A program made the position numbers and the translations under genes. Below are positions 41,542-51,054 of a stretch of 64,000 nucleotides of DNA, in pieces. Position 1 is the stretch's first letter, and each line of letters begins with the position of its first letter. The notes below the pieces were generated by a model, which was not told the origin of the DNA, did no database searches, and was given only the letters and a program-made list of their open reading frames with translations. Source of the stretch: SYFT01 sp964471115 (lineage in GTDB: Bacteria > Acidobacteriota > Vicinamibacteria > Vicinamibacterales > SCN-69-37). The stretch is taken from positions 62,001 to 126,000 of the forward strand of contig CAYYFE010000003.1 in the NCBI GenBank assembly GCA_964471115.1, read 5' to 3'.

Positions 41542-42807
41542 ATGCGTGCAACCTGTCGTGCGCTTGTGTGTTTGTGTCTGTCGCTGGTCGTTGTACCCGA
41601 AAGAGCCGTGGCCCAGGCACCGCCGATTCCCCGGCGGTTGGCACTGGCCGACGCTGTGGCCCTGGCGGCGCAGCGCAATCCTGCGATCGCTGAGGCGCGG
41701 GCCCGGGTTGAGGCCGCCGACGCTGACGTCGTTGTTGCGTCAAGGCGGCCCAACCCGGCCGTTACCAGCGAGTCGCAGGGCCGGCAGGAGTTGACGTTGC
41801 GGATCGACCAGGAGTGGGAGGCGGCCGGTCGCCGCGCGTTGCGGACCTCAGCCGCCGGCCTCGGTCGTGATGCCGCTCAATCCGCGTTGGCAGAGGCGTC
41901 CCGTCAGGTGTCGCTGGCGGTGCAACGCGCGTATCTGTCGGCGGTGTTGGCCCACGCCGACCGGACCGTTGCCCAAACGGCGCTCGAGGAGATCGACCGC
42001 GTGATTGCGCTCAACCGCGCGAGGCTGGCCCAAGGCGAGATTTCCGGCGCTGACCTCCGGCGCCTACAGGTGGAGCGTTTGCGGTTCGTGGAAGACGTCT
42101 TCGCGGCGGAACTGGCGGTCAAGAACGGGCATGCGGAGTTGCTGGTCCTGCTGAATGCGCCCAGCCTCGACCAACCCATCGAACTGACTGACGGCCTGGC
42201 GGTGGCACCGCCCGAGATGGCGCCCCTGCTGGACGTGGCGCAGGGCATCGCCACGATGCCCGCGCTGCTCGACCGCGCGGCAACCAGGCGCCCGGATCTA
42301 CTCGGCGCCCAGCAAACGCTGATGCAGGCGGACACGCTGACACGCGTGCAGCGCGCACTGCGCACGCCTGCCGTGAGCGTCGGCGCCGGCTACCGGCGCA
42401 CGGACGGCCGTAACACGGTGGTGGTTGGCGCCACCATTCCGCTGCCGCTGTTCAACCGGAATCAGGGCGGCGTGTTGCGCGCCGATGCCGAGCGCCGCGC
42501 CGCCGACGCGCGTGTGGCAGCTACGCACGCTCTCGTCCGGCTCGACGTGCAGCGCGCCTTCAACGCCGCCGAGACGAACCGGGCGCGCGTCGCCTACCTC
42601 GAACGCGAGTACTTGACCGCCGCGCGTGAATCGCGCGACATCGTGCTCGAGTCGTATCGCCTCGGCGTTGCCAACCTGATCGACTACCTGGATGCCCAAC
42701 GCGCCTTCCGCGACACACAGCGCATCTACAACCGGGCCCTGTTCGACCAACGGTTGAGCCTGTTCGAACTCTCGGCGGCCATCGGCTCGCCCGACGGCCG
42801 CGAATAG
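41542..42807 (+). CDS. czcC: TolC-family outer-membrane protein (CzcC-like)
   Basis: 421 residues, signal peptide about 1-26 (CLSLVVVPERAVA). OEP repeats: AAQRNPAIAEARARVEAADA, RRPNPAVTSESQGRQELTLR, TIPLPLFNRNQGGVLRADAE and the end block NLIDYLDAQRAFRDTQRIYN. It forms the outer channel of the CzcCBA system. Start fixed by AAGGA about eight bases upstream. From here to about 49.8 kb the base composition looks less GC-rich than the copper module, hinting at a separate origin. Confidence 0.9.
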   Translation: MRATCRALVCLCLSLVVVPERAVAQAPPIPRRLALADAVALAAQRNPAIAEARARVEAADADVVVASRRPNPAVTSESQGRQELTLRIDQEWEAAGRRALRTSAAGLGRDAAQSALAEASRQVSLAVQRAYLSAVLAHADRTVAQTALEEIDRVIALNRARLAQGEISGADLRRLQVERLRFVEDVFAAELAVKNGHAELLVLLNAPSLDQPIELTDGLAVAPPEMAPLLDVAQGIATMPALLDRAATRRPDLLGAQQTLMQADTLTRVQRALRTPAVSVGAGYRRTDGRNTVVVGATIPLPLFNRNQGGVLRADAERRAADARVAATHALVRLDVQRAFNAAETNRARVAYLEREYLTAARESRDIVLESYRLGVANLIDYLDAQRAFRDTQRIYNRALFDQRLSLFELSAAIGSPDGRE

Positions 42808-42838
42808 CACTTGTGGGCATCTTCAGGAGACTCCGACG

Positions 42839-44116
42839 ATGAAAGCAGATACAGATATCAACAACAGCGGCATTTCCACTCGCACACTCGTGCTGGCGGT
42901 CGCGATCACGGCGGCGCTGACCGGCGGCGTCACTTGGGCCGTGGTGAACCGGCCTGCGGCAACGACTGAGGAGGCTGAAGACCACGGCGAGGAACTGCCG
43001 CCGGGCGAAGTCGACCTCACGCCGGAGGCCCAGGCCAACGCGAAGCTGGAGATCATCGCCGTGACCTCGCAGCCGATTCCGACCATGGTCGAAATGACTG
43101 GCACCGTGACACCAGACGAAGCACGCGTCGCTCACGTGCGTCCGCTGGCGCGCGGCGTCATCGAACAGGTCTCGGTGCGGCTGGGCGCGCGCGTGACGCG
43201 GGGACAGGCGCTGGCCACCTACGACAACATTCAGCTCGGCGAGAACGTCGGCGAATACTTGAGCGCCAGGGCCATGTTGCGGCAGGCCGAGGCGGACCTC
43301 ACCACCAAGCGCACAGTCGCCGAGCGCGGCCGAGCGCTGCTCGCGCTTGAGGCCATCGCCAGGCAAACCCTCGACCTGCGCGAGGCCGAGGTCAAAGCGG
43401 CCGAAGCAACTGTCGCCAGCATGCAAGCCACGGTCTCCCGAGTCGAAGAGCAGTTGCACCGGTTCGGGCTGACCGACGATGACCTAGGAAAGTTGTCGAC
43501 CGTTGAAGGCAAAGGGCTCCATCGGGAATCCTCCCATGCCGTTCTCCGCGCGCCATTTGACGGCGTCATCACGCGCTACGACGTGGCTGAAGGCGAGCTG
43601 GTGGAACCTGACCGTGAGCTGTTCACGGTGACCGATTTGGCAACCGTCTGGGTGCTGGCGGATGTGTACGAGAAGGATCTCACCAAGATCCGGACCGGCT
43701 CGGACGCCACTGTTCGGCTTGACGCGTACGCGGACCGCACTTTCACTGGGAAGGTGACGTTCATTGCCGACTCGATCGACCCGCAATCGCGCAGCGCGAA
43801 GGCGAGGGTCGTGGTCGCCAATCCCACTGCGGCACTCAAGCTCGACATGTTTGCCCGCATCTCGGTGCCGACCGCTGCACAACACGACGCGCTCGTCATC
43901 CCGCTGACGGCGGTGCAACGCATCGACAACCAACCCGTCGTCTTTGTTCAAACGGCCTCCAATCGTTTTGTTCGTCGGAATGTCGAATTGGGCACGGCCA
44001 CCAGCGACGCGGTGGAAGTGCGCATGGGCCTCAAGCCTGGCGACCGGATCGTCGCCGCCGGCAGTTTCTATCTCAAGACGGCGTTGTTGCGTGGGCGCAT
44101 CGGCGACGAACACTGA
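42839..44116 (+). CDS. czcB: Periplasmic adaptor of heavy-metal RND pump (CzcB-like)
   Basis: 425 residues. N-terminal helix about 17-37 (LVLAVAITAALTGGVTWAVV), an acidic/His segment (EEAEDHGEELPPGEVDL), then the MFP fold: RVAHVRPLARGVIEQVSVRL, long helical hairpin (about 140-215), DLATVWVLADVYEKDLTKIR and VIPLTAVQRIDNQPVVFVQT. It joins the inner-membrane pump and the outer-membrane channel. Spaced 31 bp after czcC, with AGGAG before the start, and 15 bp before czcA. Confidence 0.92.
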   Translation: MKADTDINNSGISTRTLVLAVAITAALTGGVTWAVVNRPAATTEEAEDHGEELPPGEVDLTPEAQANAKLEIIAVTSQPIPTMVEMTGTVTPDEARVAHVRPLARGVIEQVSVRLGARVTRGQALATYDNIQLGENVGEYLSARAMLRQAEADLTTKRTVAERGRALLALEAIARQTLDLREAEVKAAEATVASMQATVSRVEEQLHRFGLTDDDLGKLSTVEGKGLHRESSHAVLRAPFDGVITRYDVAEGELVEPDRELFTVTDLATVWVLADVYEKDLTKIRTGSDATVRLDAYADRTFTGKVTFIADSIDPQSRSAKARVVVANPTAALKLDMFARISVPTAAQHDALVIPLTAVQRIDNQPVVFVQTASNRFVRRNVELGTATSDAVEVRMGLKPGDRIVAAGSFYLKTALLRGRIGDEH

Positions 44117-44131
44117 GGCAGGATCCAAATC

Positions 44132-47100
44132 ATGCACCGCATCATTGATTTTTCGCTCCGCAACAAATTCCTGATTCTCGTCACGACGCTCGTCATGGTC
44201 GGCTTCGGGGTCAGATCCATGCTCCGGCTGCCGATCGACGCCGTGCCGGACGTTACACCGAACCAGGTGCTTGTGCTGACACAAGCTCCGGGACTGGGCC
44301 CACTGGAGGTCGAACGATTCATCACCTTCCCGGTCGAGACCGCGATGAGCGGCCTTCCGGGCATCACCGACATCCGATCGGTCTCCAGGTTCGGATTGTC
44401 GGCCGTGTACATCTACTTCGAAGAAGACCTCGATCTGTACTTTGTGCGCCGACTGGTGCTCGAACGGCTGCCCGATGCCCGCGAGGCGATCCCCGCAGGG
44501 CTGGGCACACCCACGATGGGCCCGATCAGCAGCGGGCTTGGCGAGATCTACCAGTTCGAAGTCCGGGGTGACGGCAAATCCCTCATGGATCTGCGCAGCA
44601 TCCTCGAGTGGGATATCGCGTTCAAGCTGCGGTCCGTGCCTGGCGTCGTCGAGGTCAACTCCTACGGCGGCGAGCTCAAGACCTACGAGGTCCAGCTCGA
44701 TCCGGACAAGCTGGTGTCCTACAAGGTCAGTCTCGATCAGGTCTTTGCGGCACTGGAGGGCAACAACGCCAACGCCGGAGGCGCGTATCTCGAACGCGCG
44801 CAGGAACAGTACGTCATCCGCGGCGAAGGTCTGGTTGAACAAATCTCCGATATCGAGAACATCGTTGTCTCGGCCGAAGGCGGTACGCCGGTCTTCATCC
44901 GCAATCTCGGTGAGACGGTGCTGGCGCCGCAGGTGCGGCAGGGCGCGGTTACGCGTGATGGCCGCGGCGAAATTGTCACCGGCGTGGTGATGATGCTCAT
45001 CGGCGAAAACGCGCGTGTGGTGTCCGACCGCGTGAAGGCCGAGCTCGATGTCATCATGGGCAGCCTGCCGCCGGGCGTGACGGTCGAGACCTACTACGAC
45101 CGCACGGACCTGGTCCGCAAGACCATCGGCACCGTCTCCAAGAATCTCGTCGAGGGTGGCATCCTCGTCATCGCAGTCCTGCTCCTGATGCTCGGCAACA
45201 TCCGTGGCGGCATCATCGTGGCGATGGCGATTCCCTTGTCCATGCTGTTTGCGTTCACCGGCATGCTGCAGGCGGGCTTGTCGGGCAATCTCATGAGCCT
45301 TGGTGCGATCGACTTCGGCCTGATTGTGGACGGTTCGGTCGTGATGATCGAGAACATCGTGCGGCGTCTGGGCGAAGCCAGGCGGGCCGGGCAGTCTAAA
45401 GACGAGGTCATACGTGATGCCGGCCGAGAGGTGGCCAGACCGGTGTTTTTTGCCGTGCTGATCATCATGATCGTGTACCTGCCCCTGCTGACGCTCGAAG
45501 GCGTCGAGGGCAAGATGTTCCGGCCGATGGCCCTGACCGTCGTTTTTGCGCTCATCGGGTCGCTCGTTCTCGCGCTCACGCTCATGCCGGTGCTGGCGTC
45601 GCTGGCGCTGAAGGACAAGGCGGAAGAGCGGGAGCCCAAGGTGATTCACTGGCTCAAGGCGAGGTACCGTCCGCTGCTGGGTCGGACCATCGCTCGTCCA
45701 CGGTTTACAGGGGCGATGGCCGTGCTGGTCTTCGTCGCGTCGATGGGAGTGGTCCCGTTCATGGGCGGCGAGTTCATCCCGAAACTCGACGAGGGCGCAG
45801 TCGCCCTCCAGGCCTGGCGACTCCCGAGCGTGTCTCTCGAGGAATCGCTGAAGAGCACCACGCTCATCGAACGCACCTTGAAGCAGTTTCCAGAGGTCGT
45901 GACCGTGGTCTCGCGCACGGGTCAGGCGGAGATCCCGACCGACCCGATGGGCGTCGAAACCAGCGACATCTACGTCATCCTCAAGGAGCATAACGAGTGG
46001 ACAACAGCCTCGACGAAGGAGGCGTTGGTGGCAGCCTTCAACGAAGCGCTTGAGCGGGAGGTGCCCGGCAACGTCCTCAGTTATTCGCAACCGATCGAGT
46101 TGCGCGTGCAGGAACTGATTGCCGGTGTGCGCTCGGATCTGGCGATCACGTTGTTTGGAGAGGACCTCGACGAACTGCGGCGCGTGGGCGCCGACGTCAC
46201 ACGGGTCGTGTCCGGCGTGACCGGTGCGGCCGACGTCAAACTCGAACAGACCAGCGGCCTGCCGTTCTTGCGCATCAAGATTCGCCGCGACGACATTGCC
46301 CGATACGGCATCAATGCGTCTCAGGTGCTGGATGTGGTGCAGACCATGGGCGGGCGGAACGTAGGAGAAGTGCTGGAGGGGCAACGTCGCTTCGACATCC
46401 AGGTGCGCTTCAAGCCCGATTCGCGCAACGATGTGGAACAGATTCGCAATCTGAAGGTGTCGGACCCTCAGGGACGGATGATTCCTCTCTCTCAACTCGC
46501 CGATATCGAGATCGAGGAGGGGCCGGCGCAGATCACCCGCGAAAACATCCATCGTCGGATCGCGGTGGAGGCCAACGTCCGTGGCCGGGATCTGGCTAGC
46601 TTTGTCGGGGATGCGCAACGGGCCGTCGGCGAACAGGTCACGTTGCCCGTCGGCTACTACATCGAATACGGGGGGCAGTTCGAGAATCTGGAACGCGCGT
46701 CGCAACGGCTGCTGCTGGTGGTGCCCGTGGCGTTGTTTCTGATCTTCGTGCTGCTCTACACGACGTTCGGGGCGGTCAAGCCGGCGCTCCTGATCTACTT
46801 CAACATTCCCATTGCCGCCACCGGCGGCATCGTGGCGCTCATGTTGCGCGGCATGCCGTTCAGCATTTCGGCGGCAGTGGGATTTATCGCTCTGTTCGGC
46901 GTCGCGGTGCTGAATGGCGTGGTGATGGTGTCGTACTTCATCGAACTGCGGAAGCAGGGCAAGTCGGTGAGTGAGGCCGTCTCCAGTGGCGCCGAACTCA
47001 GACTGCGGCCCGTGCTGATGACCGCGCTGGTCGCCGGACTGGGTTTTGTGCCCATGGCGATTTCCACCGGTGCTGGCGCCGAGGTGCAGCAGCCGCTGGC

Positions 47101-47206
47101 CACGGTCGTGATCGGCGGATTGGTCACCTCCACGATGCTGACGCTGTTTGTGTTACCGGCGCTGTACAAATGGTTCGAACGCGAGGAACGTGAGGTGGAA
47201 TTGTGA
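44132..47206 (+). CDS. czcA: CzcA-type heavy-metal RND efflux pump
   Basis: 1024 residues, 12 helices. MHRIIDFSLRNKFLILVTTL at the start; TM4 carries GAIDFGLIVDGSVVMIEN, the DFG..VDG form of the divalent-cation (Zn/Co/Cd) pumps, distinct from the Cu-type sequence in the first RND gene. Pore-domain blocks VPDVTPNQVLVLTQAPGLGP and FMGGEFIPKLDEGAVALQAW follow the family. It exports divalent metals by proton antiport. It overlaps the PII-like gene (TGATG) and lies in an operon with a ZntA-type ATPase. Confidence 0.94.
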   Translation: MHRIIDFSLRNKFLILVTTLVMVGFGVRSMLRLPIDAVPDVTPNQVLVLTQAPGLGPLEVERFITFPVETAMSGLPGITDIRSVSRFGLSAVYIYFEEDLDLYFVRRLVLERLPDAREAIPAGLGTPTMGPISSGLGEIYQFEVRGDGKSLMDLRSILEWDIAFKLRSVPGVVEVNSYGGELKTYEVQLDPDKLVSYKVSLDQVFAALEGNNANAGGAYLERAQEQYVIRGEGLVEQISDIENIVVSAEGGTPVFIRNLGETVLAPQVRQGAVTRDGRGEIVTGVVMMLIGENARVVSDRVKAELDVIMGSLPPGVTVETYYDRTDLVRKTIGTVSKNLVEGGILVIAVLLLMLGNIRGGIIVAMAIPLSMLFAFTGMLQAGLSGNLMSLGAIDFGLIVDGSVVMIENIVRRLGEARRAGQSKDEVIRDAGREVARPVFFAVLIIMIVYLPLLTLEGVEGKMFRPMALTVVFALIGSLVLALTLMPVLASLALKDKAEEREPKVIHWLKARYRPLLGRTIARPRFTGAMAVLVFVASMGVVPFMGGEFIPKLDEGAVALQAWRLPSVSLEESLKSTTLIERTLKQFPEVVTVVSRTGQAEIPTDPMGVETSDIYVILKEHNEWTTASTKEALVAAFNEALEREVPGNVLSYSQPIELRVQELIAGVRSDLAITLFGEDLDELRRVGADVTRVVSGVTGAADVKLEQTSGLPFLRIKIRRDDIARYGINASQVLDVVQTMGGRNVGEVLEGQRRFDIQVRFKPDSRNDVEQIRNLKVSDPQGRMIPLSQLADIEIEEGPAQITRENIHRRIAVEANVRGRDLASFVGDAQRAVGEQVTLPVGYYIEYGGQFENLERASQRLLLVVPVALFLIFVLLYTTFGAVKPALLIYFNIPIAATGGIVALMLRGMPFSISAAVGFIALFGVAVLNGVVMVSYFIELRKQGKSVSEAVSSGAELRLRPVLMTALVAGLGFVPMAISTGAGAEVQQPLATVVIGGLVTSTMLTLFVLPALYKWFEREEREVEL

Positions 47207-47538
47207 TGTTTGAAGTCAAAGCTGTCGTCAGACTCGACAAGCAGGACGACGTGATCCGGACGCTTCATGAGATCCTCGATCTGCCCGGACTGACGCTGTC
47301 AGTCGTGGAGGGAATAGGGCGACAACAGTCTGTGGAGGGCGAGGCACGTCAGACATTTGGCCGAGTCTCCATGGCCAAGATTGAGGTCGTTGTGAGCGCG
47401 GACAGGCTCGCGCGGGTGTTGGCCGCCATCGAACTGAGTGCCCGGACCGGGCGGCCGGGCGACGGCAAGGTGTTCGTCTTCAAGGTTGAACAGGTGATGA
47501 AGATACGAACAGGAGAAACCGGCCACGCAGCGCTCTAG
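47206..47538 (+). CDS. PII-like regulator of heavy-metal operons (PII-NG group)
   Basis: 110 residues with the ferredoxin-like PII fold: VKAVVRLDKQDDVIRTLHEI, a T-loop region with QSVEGEARQTFGRVSM, and the B-loop-like ARTGRPGDGKVFVFKVEQ (PxxGKxFVF form). It lacks the GlnB T-loop tyrosine context, as expected for the new group of PII proteins reported beside CusABC/CzcABC genes. It probably binds a nucleotide and contacts the pump or ATPase. Start: ATG 47206, with a GTG at 47203 as an alternative. A hairpin spans its stop. Confidence 0.82.
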   Translation: MFEVKAVVRLDKQDDVIRTLHEILDLPGLTLSVVEGIGRQQSVEGEARQTFGRVSMAKIEVVVSADRLARVLAAIELSARTGRPGDGKVFVFKVEQVMKIRTGETGHAAL

Positions 47539-47550
47539 CTGCTGCGTGGC
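47522..47550 (+). promoter_or_regulatory. Intercistronic hairpin at the end of the PII-like gene
   Basis: A perfect 10-bp stem, GCCACGCAGC with GCTGCGTGGC, and nine-base loop span the PII-like stop codon. No T-run follows, so it more likely tunes expression between the PII-like gene and the ATPase gene than ends transcription. Confidence 0.65.
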
Positions 47551-47576
47551 TGTCATGCGCGTGAGGGAAATTGTCG

Positions 47577-49781
47577 ATGGGAGCACCCATGTCGCCCAAT
47601 AAGGCACGACCGATGCAGTTCAGGATTCATGGCATGGATTGCGCCGAAGAGGTCGCAATTCTCAAACAGGCGGTCGGACCGGTCGTCGGAGGTGAGGATC
47701 GCCTCGCCTTCGACGTTCTCAACGCCCGGATGATTGTGACGGGCGCGGCGGACGCCACGGCAGCGGCGATCACCGACGCCGTCGGCTCCACCGGGATGCG
47801 CGCCGAGCCATGGGTGGACGGCGCACCGGCGAACGTCGGATCGACACTGTGGCAACGACGCGGACGTACGGCGCTGACCGCCGTCAGTGGTGTGGCACTG
47901 GCGGCGGGTTTTGCTCTCCATGTGCGCCTCTCGGGTGGCGTGCTCGGCGCGTTGGGCTCCGAGGGGCTCGGCAGCGCCGAGACGGTGCCGCTGGCCGTGC
48001 GTGTGCTGTACACCATCGCCATCGTCGCGGGCGGATGGTTCATCGCGCCCAAGGCGTGGTACGCGGTCCGGCGCCTGCGGCCGGACATGAACCTGCTCAT
48101 GACCGTGGCCGTCATTGGCGCGATTGTGATCGGCGAGTGGTTCGAGGGCGCAACGGTCGCGTTTCTGTTTGCGGTCTCACTGGCCCTTGAAGCCTGGAGT
48201 GTCGGGCGCGCGCGGCGCGCCATCGCAGCCTTGATGGAATTGGCACCTCCGATGGCGCGCCTGCTCAACGGCGGCGTCCAGCAGGAGGTCACCGCCGATC
48301 AAGTGCCAGTGGGTTCAGTCATTCTTGTGAAGCCCGGAGAGAAGATCGCGCTTGATGGCACCGTGCTGCGGGGCGTCAGCGGCGTGAATCAGGCGCCGAT
48401 CACCGGCGAGAGTGTGCCCGTGACCAAGGAACCCGGCGCTCAGGTGTTTGCCGGCACGATCAACGGTGACGGCGCGCTGGAGGTGACGACGACCAAGGTG
48501 GCGGGTGACACGACGCTGGCCCACATCATCCGGATGGTCGGTGAGGCCTCAAGCCGCCGCGCGCCGGCCGAACAATGGGTCGAGCGATTCGCGGCCATCT
48601 ACACCCCGGTCGTGTTTGTCGTCGCCATCCTCGTGTGGTTGATTCCCCCGCTCATGGGTGGTGGCTCGTGGACCGAGTGGGGATACCGATCGCTGGTGTT
48701 TCTTGTGATCGGCTGCCCGTGTGCGCTTGTGATCTCGACGCCTGTGACCATCGTGGCGGCACTGGCGGCTGCCGCGAAAAACGGCGTACTGGTCAAGGGC
48801 GGCGCGTACATGGAGGCCCCGGCGCGGCTCAAGGCCATCGCGCTCGACAAAACCGGCACGCTGACGCGTGGCGAGCCCGAGGTGCAGGAGGTCGTCGCGC
48901 TGAATGGTCACTCGGAGCACGACATGCTGCAGCGCGCCGCCAGCCTCGAATCACAGAGTGAGCATCCCTTGGCGCGCGCCATCCTCACGTTTACACGCGC
49001 GCGCGGGATCGATTCCCTGCCGACGGAGGACTTCCAGATCCTCCAGGGCAAAGGCGCCACGGCGTTTATTGACGGCGTCTCGTTCTGGGCCGGGTCGCAC
49101 CGCTATCTCGAAGAGCGGAACTTGGAATCGCCGGCGCTGCACGCGCAGGCGGAGGCCATGGCCAGCGCCGGCCGATCGGTAGTCGCGATTGGCGACACCC
49201 AGGAGGTCTGGGGTCTGATCGCGATTGCCGACGCCGTCCGGCCCGAAGCCCGCGCCATTGTCGAGGACCTCCGCGCGGCCGGCATTGAGCATGTGGTGAT
49301 GCTCACTGGCGACAACCTGGCCACCGCCAAGGCCATTGCGAGGCTGACCGCCGTCAAGGAAATACGCGCCGACCTGCTGCCCGCCGACAAGGTGCGGGCG
49401 ATCGAAACACTCGTCGATGAGTACGGGGCTGTGGCGATGGTGGGCGATGGCGTCAATGACGCACCCGCAATGGCGCGCGCCACGATCGGCATTGCGATGG
49501 GAGCCGCCGGCAGCGATGCCGCGATCGAGACCGCCGATGTGGCCTTGATGTCCGACGACCTGTCGAGGTTGCCGTGGCTCATCCGTCATTCGCGGCGGAC
49601 GATCGGCATCGTGCGCCAGAACATCACGATGTCGCTGTCGGTCAAGGCGCTGTTTGTGGTGCTGACCTTTGCCGGTGTGGCGTCGCTGTGGGCGGCGATC
49701 GCCGCCGACATGGGCGTGTCGCTGATCGTCATTGTCAACGCGCTGCGGCTGCTGGGGGATGCGGGCAGCACGATACCATGA
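47577..49781 (+). CDS. zntA: Zn/Cd/Pb-exporting P-type ATPase (ZntA/CadA-like)
   Basis: 734 residues. N-terminal heavy-metal-associated domain FRIHGMDCAEEVAILKQA; then eight helices with the CPC motif VIGCPCALVISTPVT, actuator TGES (ITGESVPVTKE), phosphorylation DKTGTLTRGE, SEHPLARAI and the hinge MVGDGVNDAPAMA. The last helices contain ADMGVSLIVIVNALRLL, with the DxG signature of the Zn/Cd/Pb class. The start at 47577 follows GAGGGA; TTG 47571 and ATG 47589 are alternatives. It pumps metal to the periplasm, where CzcCBA removes it. Confidence 0.94.
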   Translation: MGAPMSPNKARPMQFRIHGMDCAEEVAILKQAVGPVVGGEDRLAFDVLNARMIVTGAADATAAAITDAVGSTGMRAEPWVDGAPANVGSTLWQRRGRTALTAVSGVALAAGFALHVRLSGGVLGALGSEGLGSAETVPLAVRVLYTIAIVAGGWFIAPKAWYAVRRLRPDMNLLMTVAVIGAIVIGEWFEGATVAFLFAVSLALEAWSVGRARRAIAALMELAPPMARLLNGGVQQEVTADQVPVGSVILVKPGEKIALDGTVLRGVSGVNQAPITGESVPVTKEPGAQVFAGTINGDGALEVTTTKVAGDTTLAHIIRMVGEASSRRAPAEQWVERFAAIYTPVVFVVAILVWLIPPLMGGGSWTEWGYRSLVFLVIGCPCALVISTPVTIVAALAAAAKNGVLVKGGAYMEAPARLKAIALDKTGTLTRGEPEVQEVVALNGHSEHDMLQRAASLESQSEHPLARAILTFTRARGIDSLPTEDFQILQGKGATAFIDGVSFWAGSHRYLEERNLESPALHAQAEAMASAGRSVVAIGDTQEVWGLIAIADAVRPEARAIVEDLRAAGIEHVVMLTGDNLATAKAIARLTAVKEIRADLLPADKVRAIETLVDEYGAVAMVGDGVNDAPAMARATIGIAMGAAGSDAAIETADVALMSDDLSRLPWLIRHSRRTIGIVRQNITMSLSVKALFVVLTFAGVASLWAAIAADMGVSLIVIVNALRLLGDAGSTIP

Positions 49782-50220
49782 CTCAAGTCGTCTTAGCTGG
49801 TGTGATCGGGGTCGGGACACAGGAGTCGCCCGAGACGAAGGCGATCAACGCCTTGTTCGCGTCGTACGATCAGGCGTTCAACGCGAAGGACCTGTCGGCC
49901 CTCGGCGCGTTCTACCACCCGGACGTGACGGTGTATGAAGGCGGAGGCATCAACCCGGGATGGGCCGACTATCGCGATCGCCACCTTGGGTCCCGAACTC
50001 AAGGCGTTTGCCAACCTGAAGTTCTCTCGACACGCTGCCGCCCGACGACGGACGTCGGGGGTATCCCACACCGACGCTGCTCGTCGCCGGCCGCGATCTC
50101 TTCGGCTTGCCCGAGCCGATGCCGCCTCTGCCTGAGCCCACCTGACGGTTCTACGAGGACGGAGTTCCGTCCCCCGAGGTCATTCGCGACGCGCTGGCGA
50201 AGCTGACGTTGGACGTGTGA
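49778..50220 (+). pseudogene. Rearranged second copy of the DUF4440-like / thioredoxin-fold pair
   Basis: About 90 percent identical by eye to 40306-40545 and then to 40865-41051. An extra base in CACCTTGGGTCCC (against CACCTGGGGCCC) shifts the DUF4440 frame, the rest of that gene plus the start of the next is deleted, and the join is at AAGTTCTC/TCGACACG. It also lost the signal peptide and now overlaps the zntA stop by ATGA. The in-frame TGA (50143-50145), its hairpin and an open extension to 50220 are retained. A 143-codon fused reading frame remains open to 50206. Confidence 0.8.
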
Positions 50221-50953
50221 CGACCGACGCGATCCACGCCGCATAGCGGCTCACACGCGTGTAGCCCTCCTGCGCGCCATACGTGCCTCGGCCGTTGGCG
50301 CCAGGGCGACCCCAGACGCTGACGCCGGCGAGGAGCCATCGCCCCGAGTCACCCTGCCGTACCAGCGCCGGTCCGCCGCTGTCGCCAGGTCCACTGATCC
50401 CTTCCAGGTCGGTCGCCGTCGCCGGCGCATCGAAGTCGAAATAGAGCCAGTGGTCATCCACGCGGTCGACCACGTTGGTGGCGGCCCGCATGACGCCATC
50501 CTCGGCGGCCGGGCCCGTGAGCCCGGTGCCGGTCCCGCCGTGGCCCACAAAGACCACCGACATTCCGGCTTCATTGTTGCCGTCGTAAATGCCCACGGGC
50601 TCGACTCCGGTGACCGGCGCCGACAGGCGAATCAACGCGAGATCGGCAGCGGCAGGACCACCGGTCTCCTTCCAATCCGGGTGCGCGATCACGTCTGCGA
50701 CATCGAACCGGCGCGAGCCCACGCTGACGCCGAGTTCGCGACGGAATCCCATTCCAACGTGTGCGGCCGTGGCGACCCACTGGGGCGCAACAAGCACGCC
50801 GGCGCCCGCGCGGCCGATGCGGGCGACCGCGGTGAACGGCTCCGCCAGGGCTCGATACGCCCGGTCGTCCCGGTCATGGCGAATGAGGATGTCCGCGGAC
50901 ACCACGCAGGTGAGGCTGAAGACAACAACCGGCACGACTTTCATGACCGTCAT
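50180..50953 (-). CDS. Secreted trypsin-like serine protease (S1)
   Basis: 257 residues. Signal peptide about 1-20 (VPVVVFSLTCVVSA). The triad is complete: His in WVATAAHVGMG, Asp in AADLALIRLSA, Ser in ISGPGDSGGPALV, followed by a final block typical of chymotrypsin-like folds (YTRVSRYAAWIASVV). ADILIRHDR at the mature end may be a short propeptide, and specificity cannot be read with confidence. AAGGAG lies six bases before the ATG at 50953. Its 3' end overlaps the degenerate gene pair on the other strand. Confidence 0.9.
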   Translation of the reverse strand: MTVMKVVPVVVFSLTCVVSADILIRHDRDDRAYRALAEPFTAVARIGRAGAGVLVAPQWVATAAHVGMGFRRELGVSVGSRRFDVADVIAHPDWKETGGPAAADLALIRLSAPVTGVEPVGIYDGNNEAGMSVVFVGHGGTGTGLTGPAAEDGVMRAATNVVDRVDDHWLYFDFDAPATATDLEGISGPGDSGGPALVRQGDSGRWLLAGVSVWGRPGANGRGTYGAQEGYTRVSRYAAWIASVVTRPTSASPARRE

Positions 50954-51015
50954 TCATGACTCCTTCCAGGGAGCGCACCCGCGCTGAACGCCACGCCCAA
51001 CCGGCCGCCCCGTGG

Positions 51016-51042
51016 TTGTGACTAAGTACGCGTTTGTAGTAT
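51016..51042 (+). promoter_or_regulatory. Putative promoter/operator of the PadR gene
   Basis: TTGTGA (51016) and TAGTAT (51037) could be -35 and -10 boxes. GCGTTTGTA and TAAACACGC (51030-51050) form an imperfect inverted repeat over the -10 region, a likely autoregulatory site. Spacing is short (15 bp), so the assignment is weak. Confidence 0.4.
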
Positions 51043-51054
51043 AAACACGCAGGC

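Noticed and set aside
43484..46705. 1073-codon open frame on the minus strand under the Czc genes
   Set aside because: Antisense shadow of czcB/czcA caused by high GC; composition (His/Arg/Asp-rich, no family pattern) is typical of such shadows, while the plus-strand genes are clear.
49574..49777. Extension of the degenerate DUF4440 frame into zntA
   Set aside because: It lies wholly within zntA in another frame and has no family similarity.
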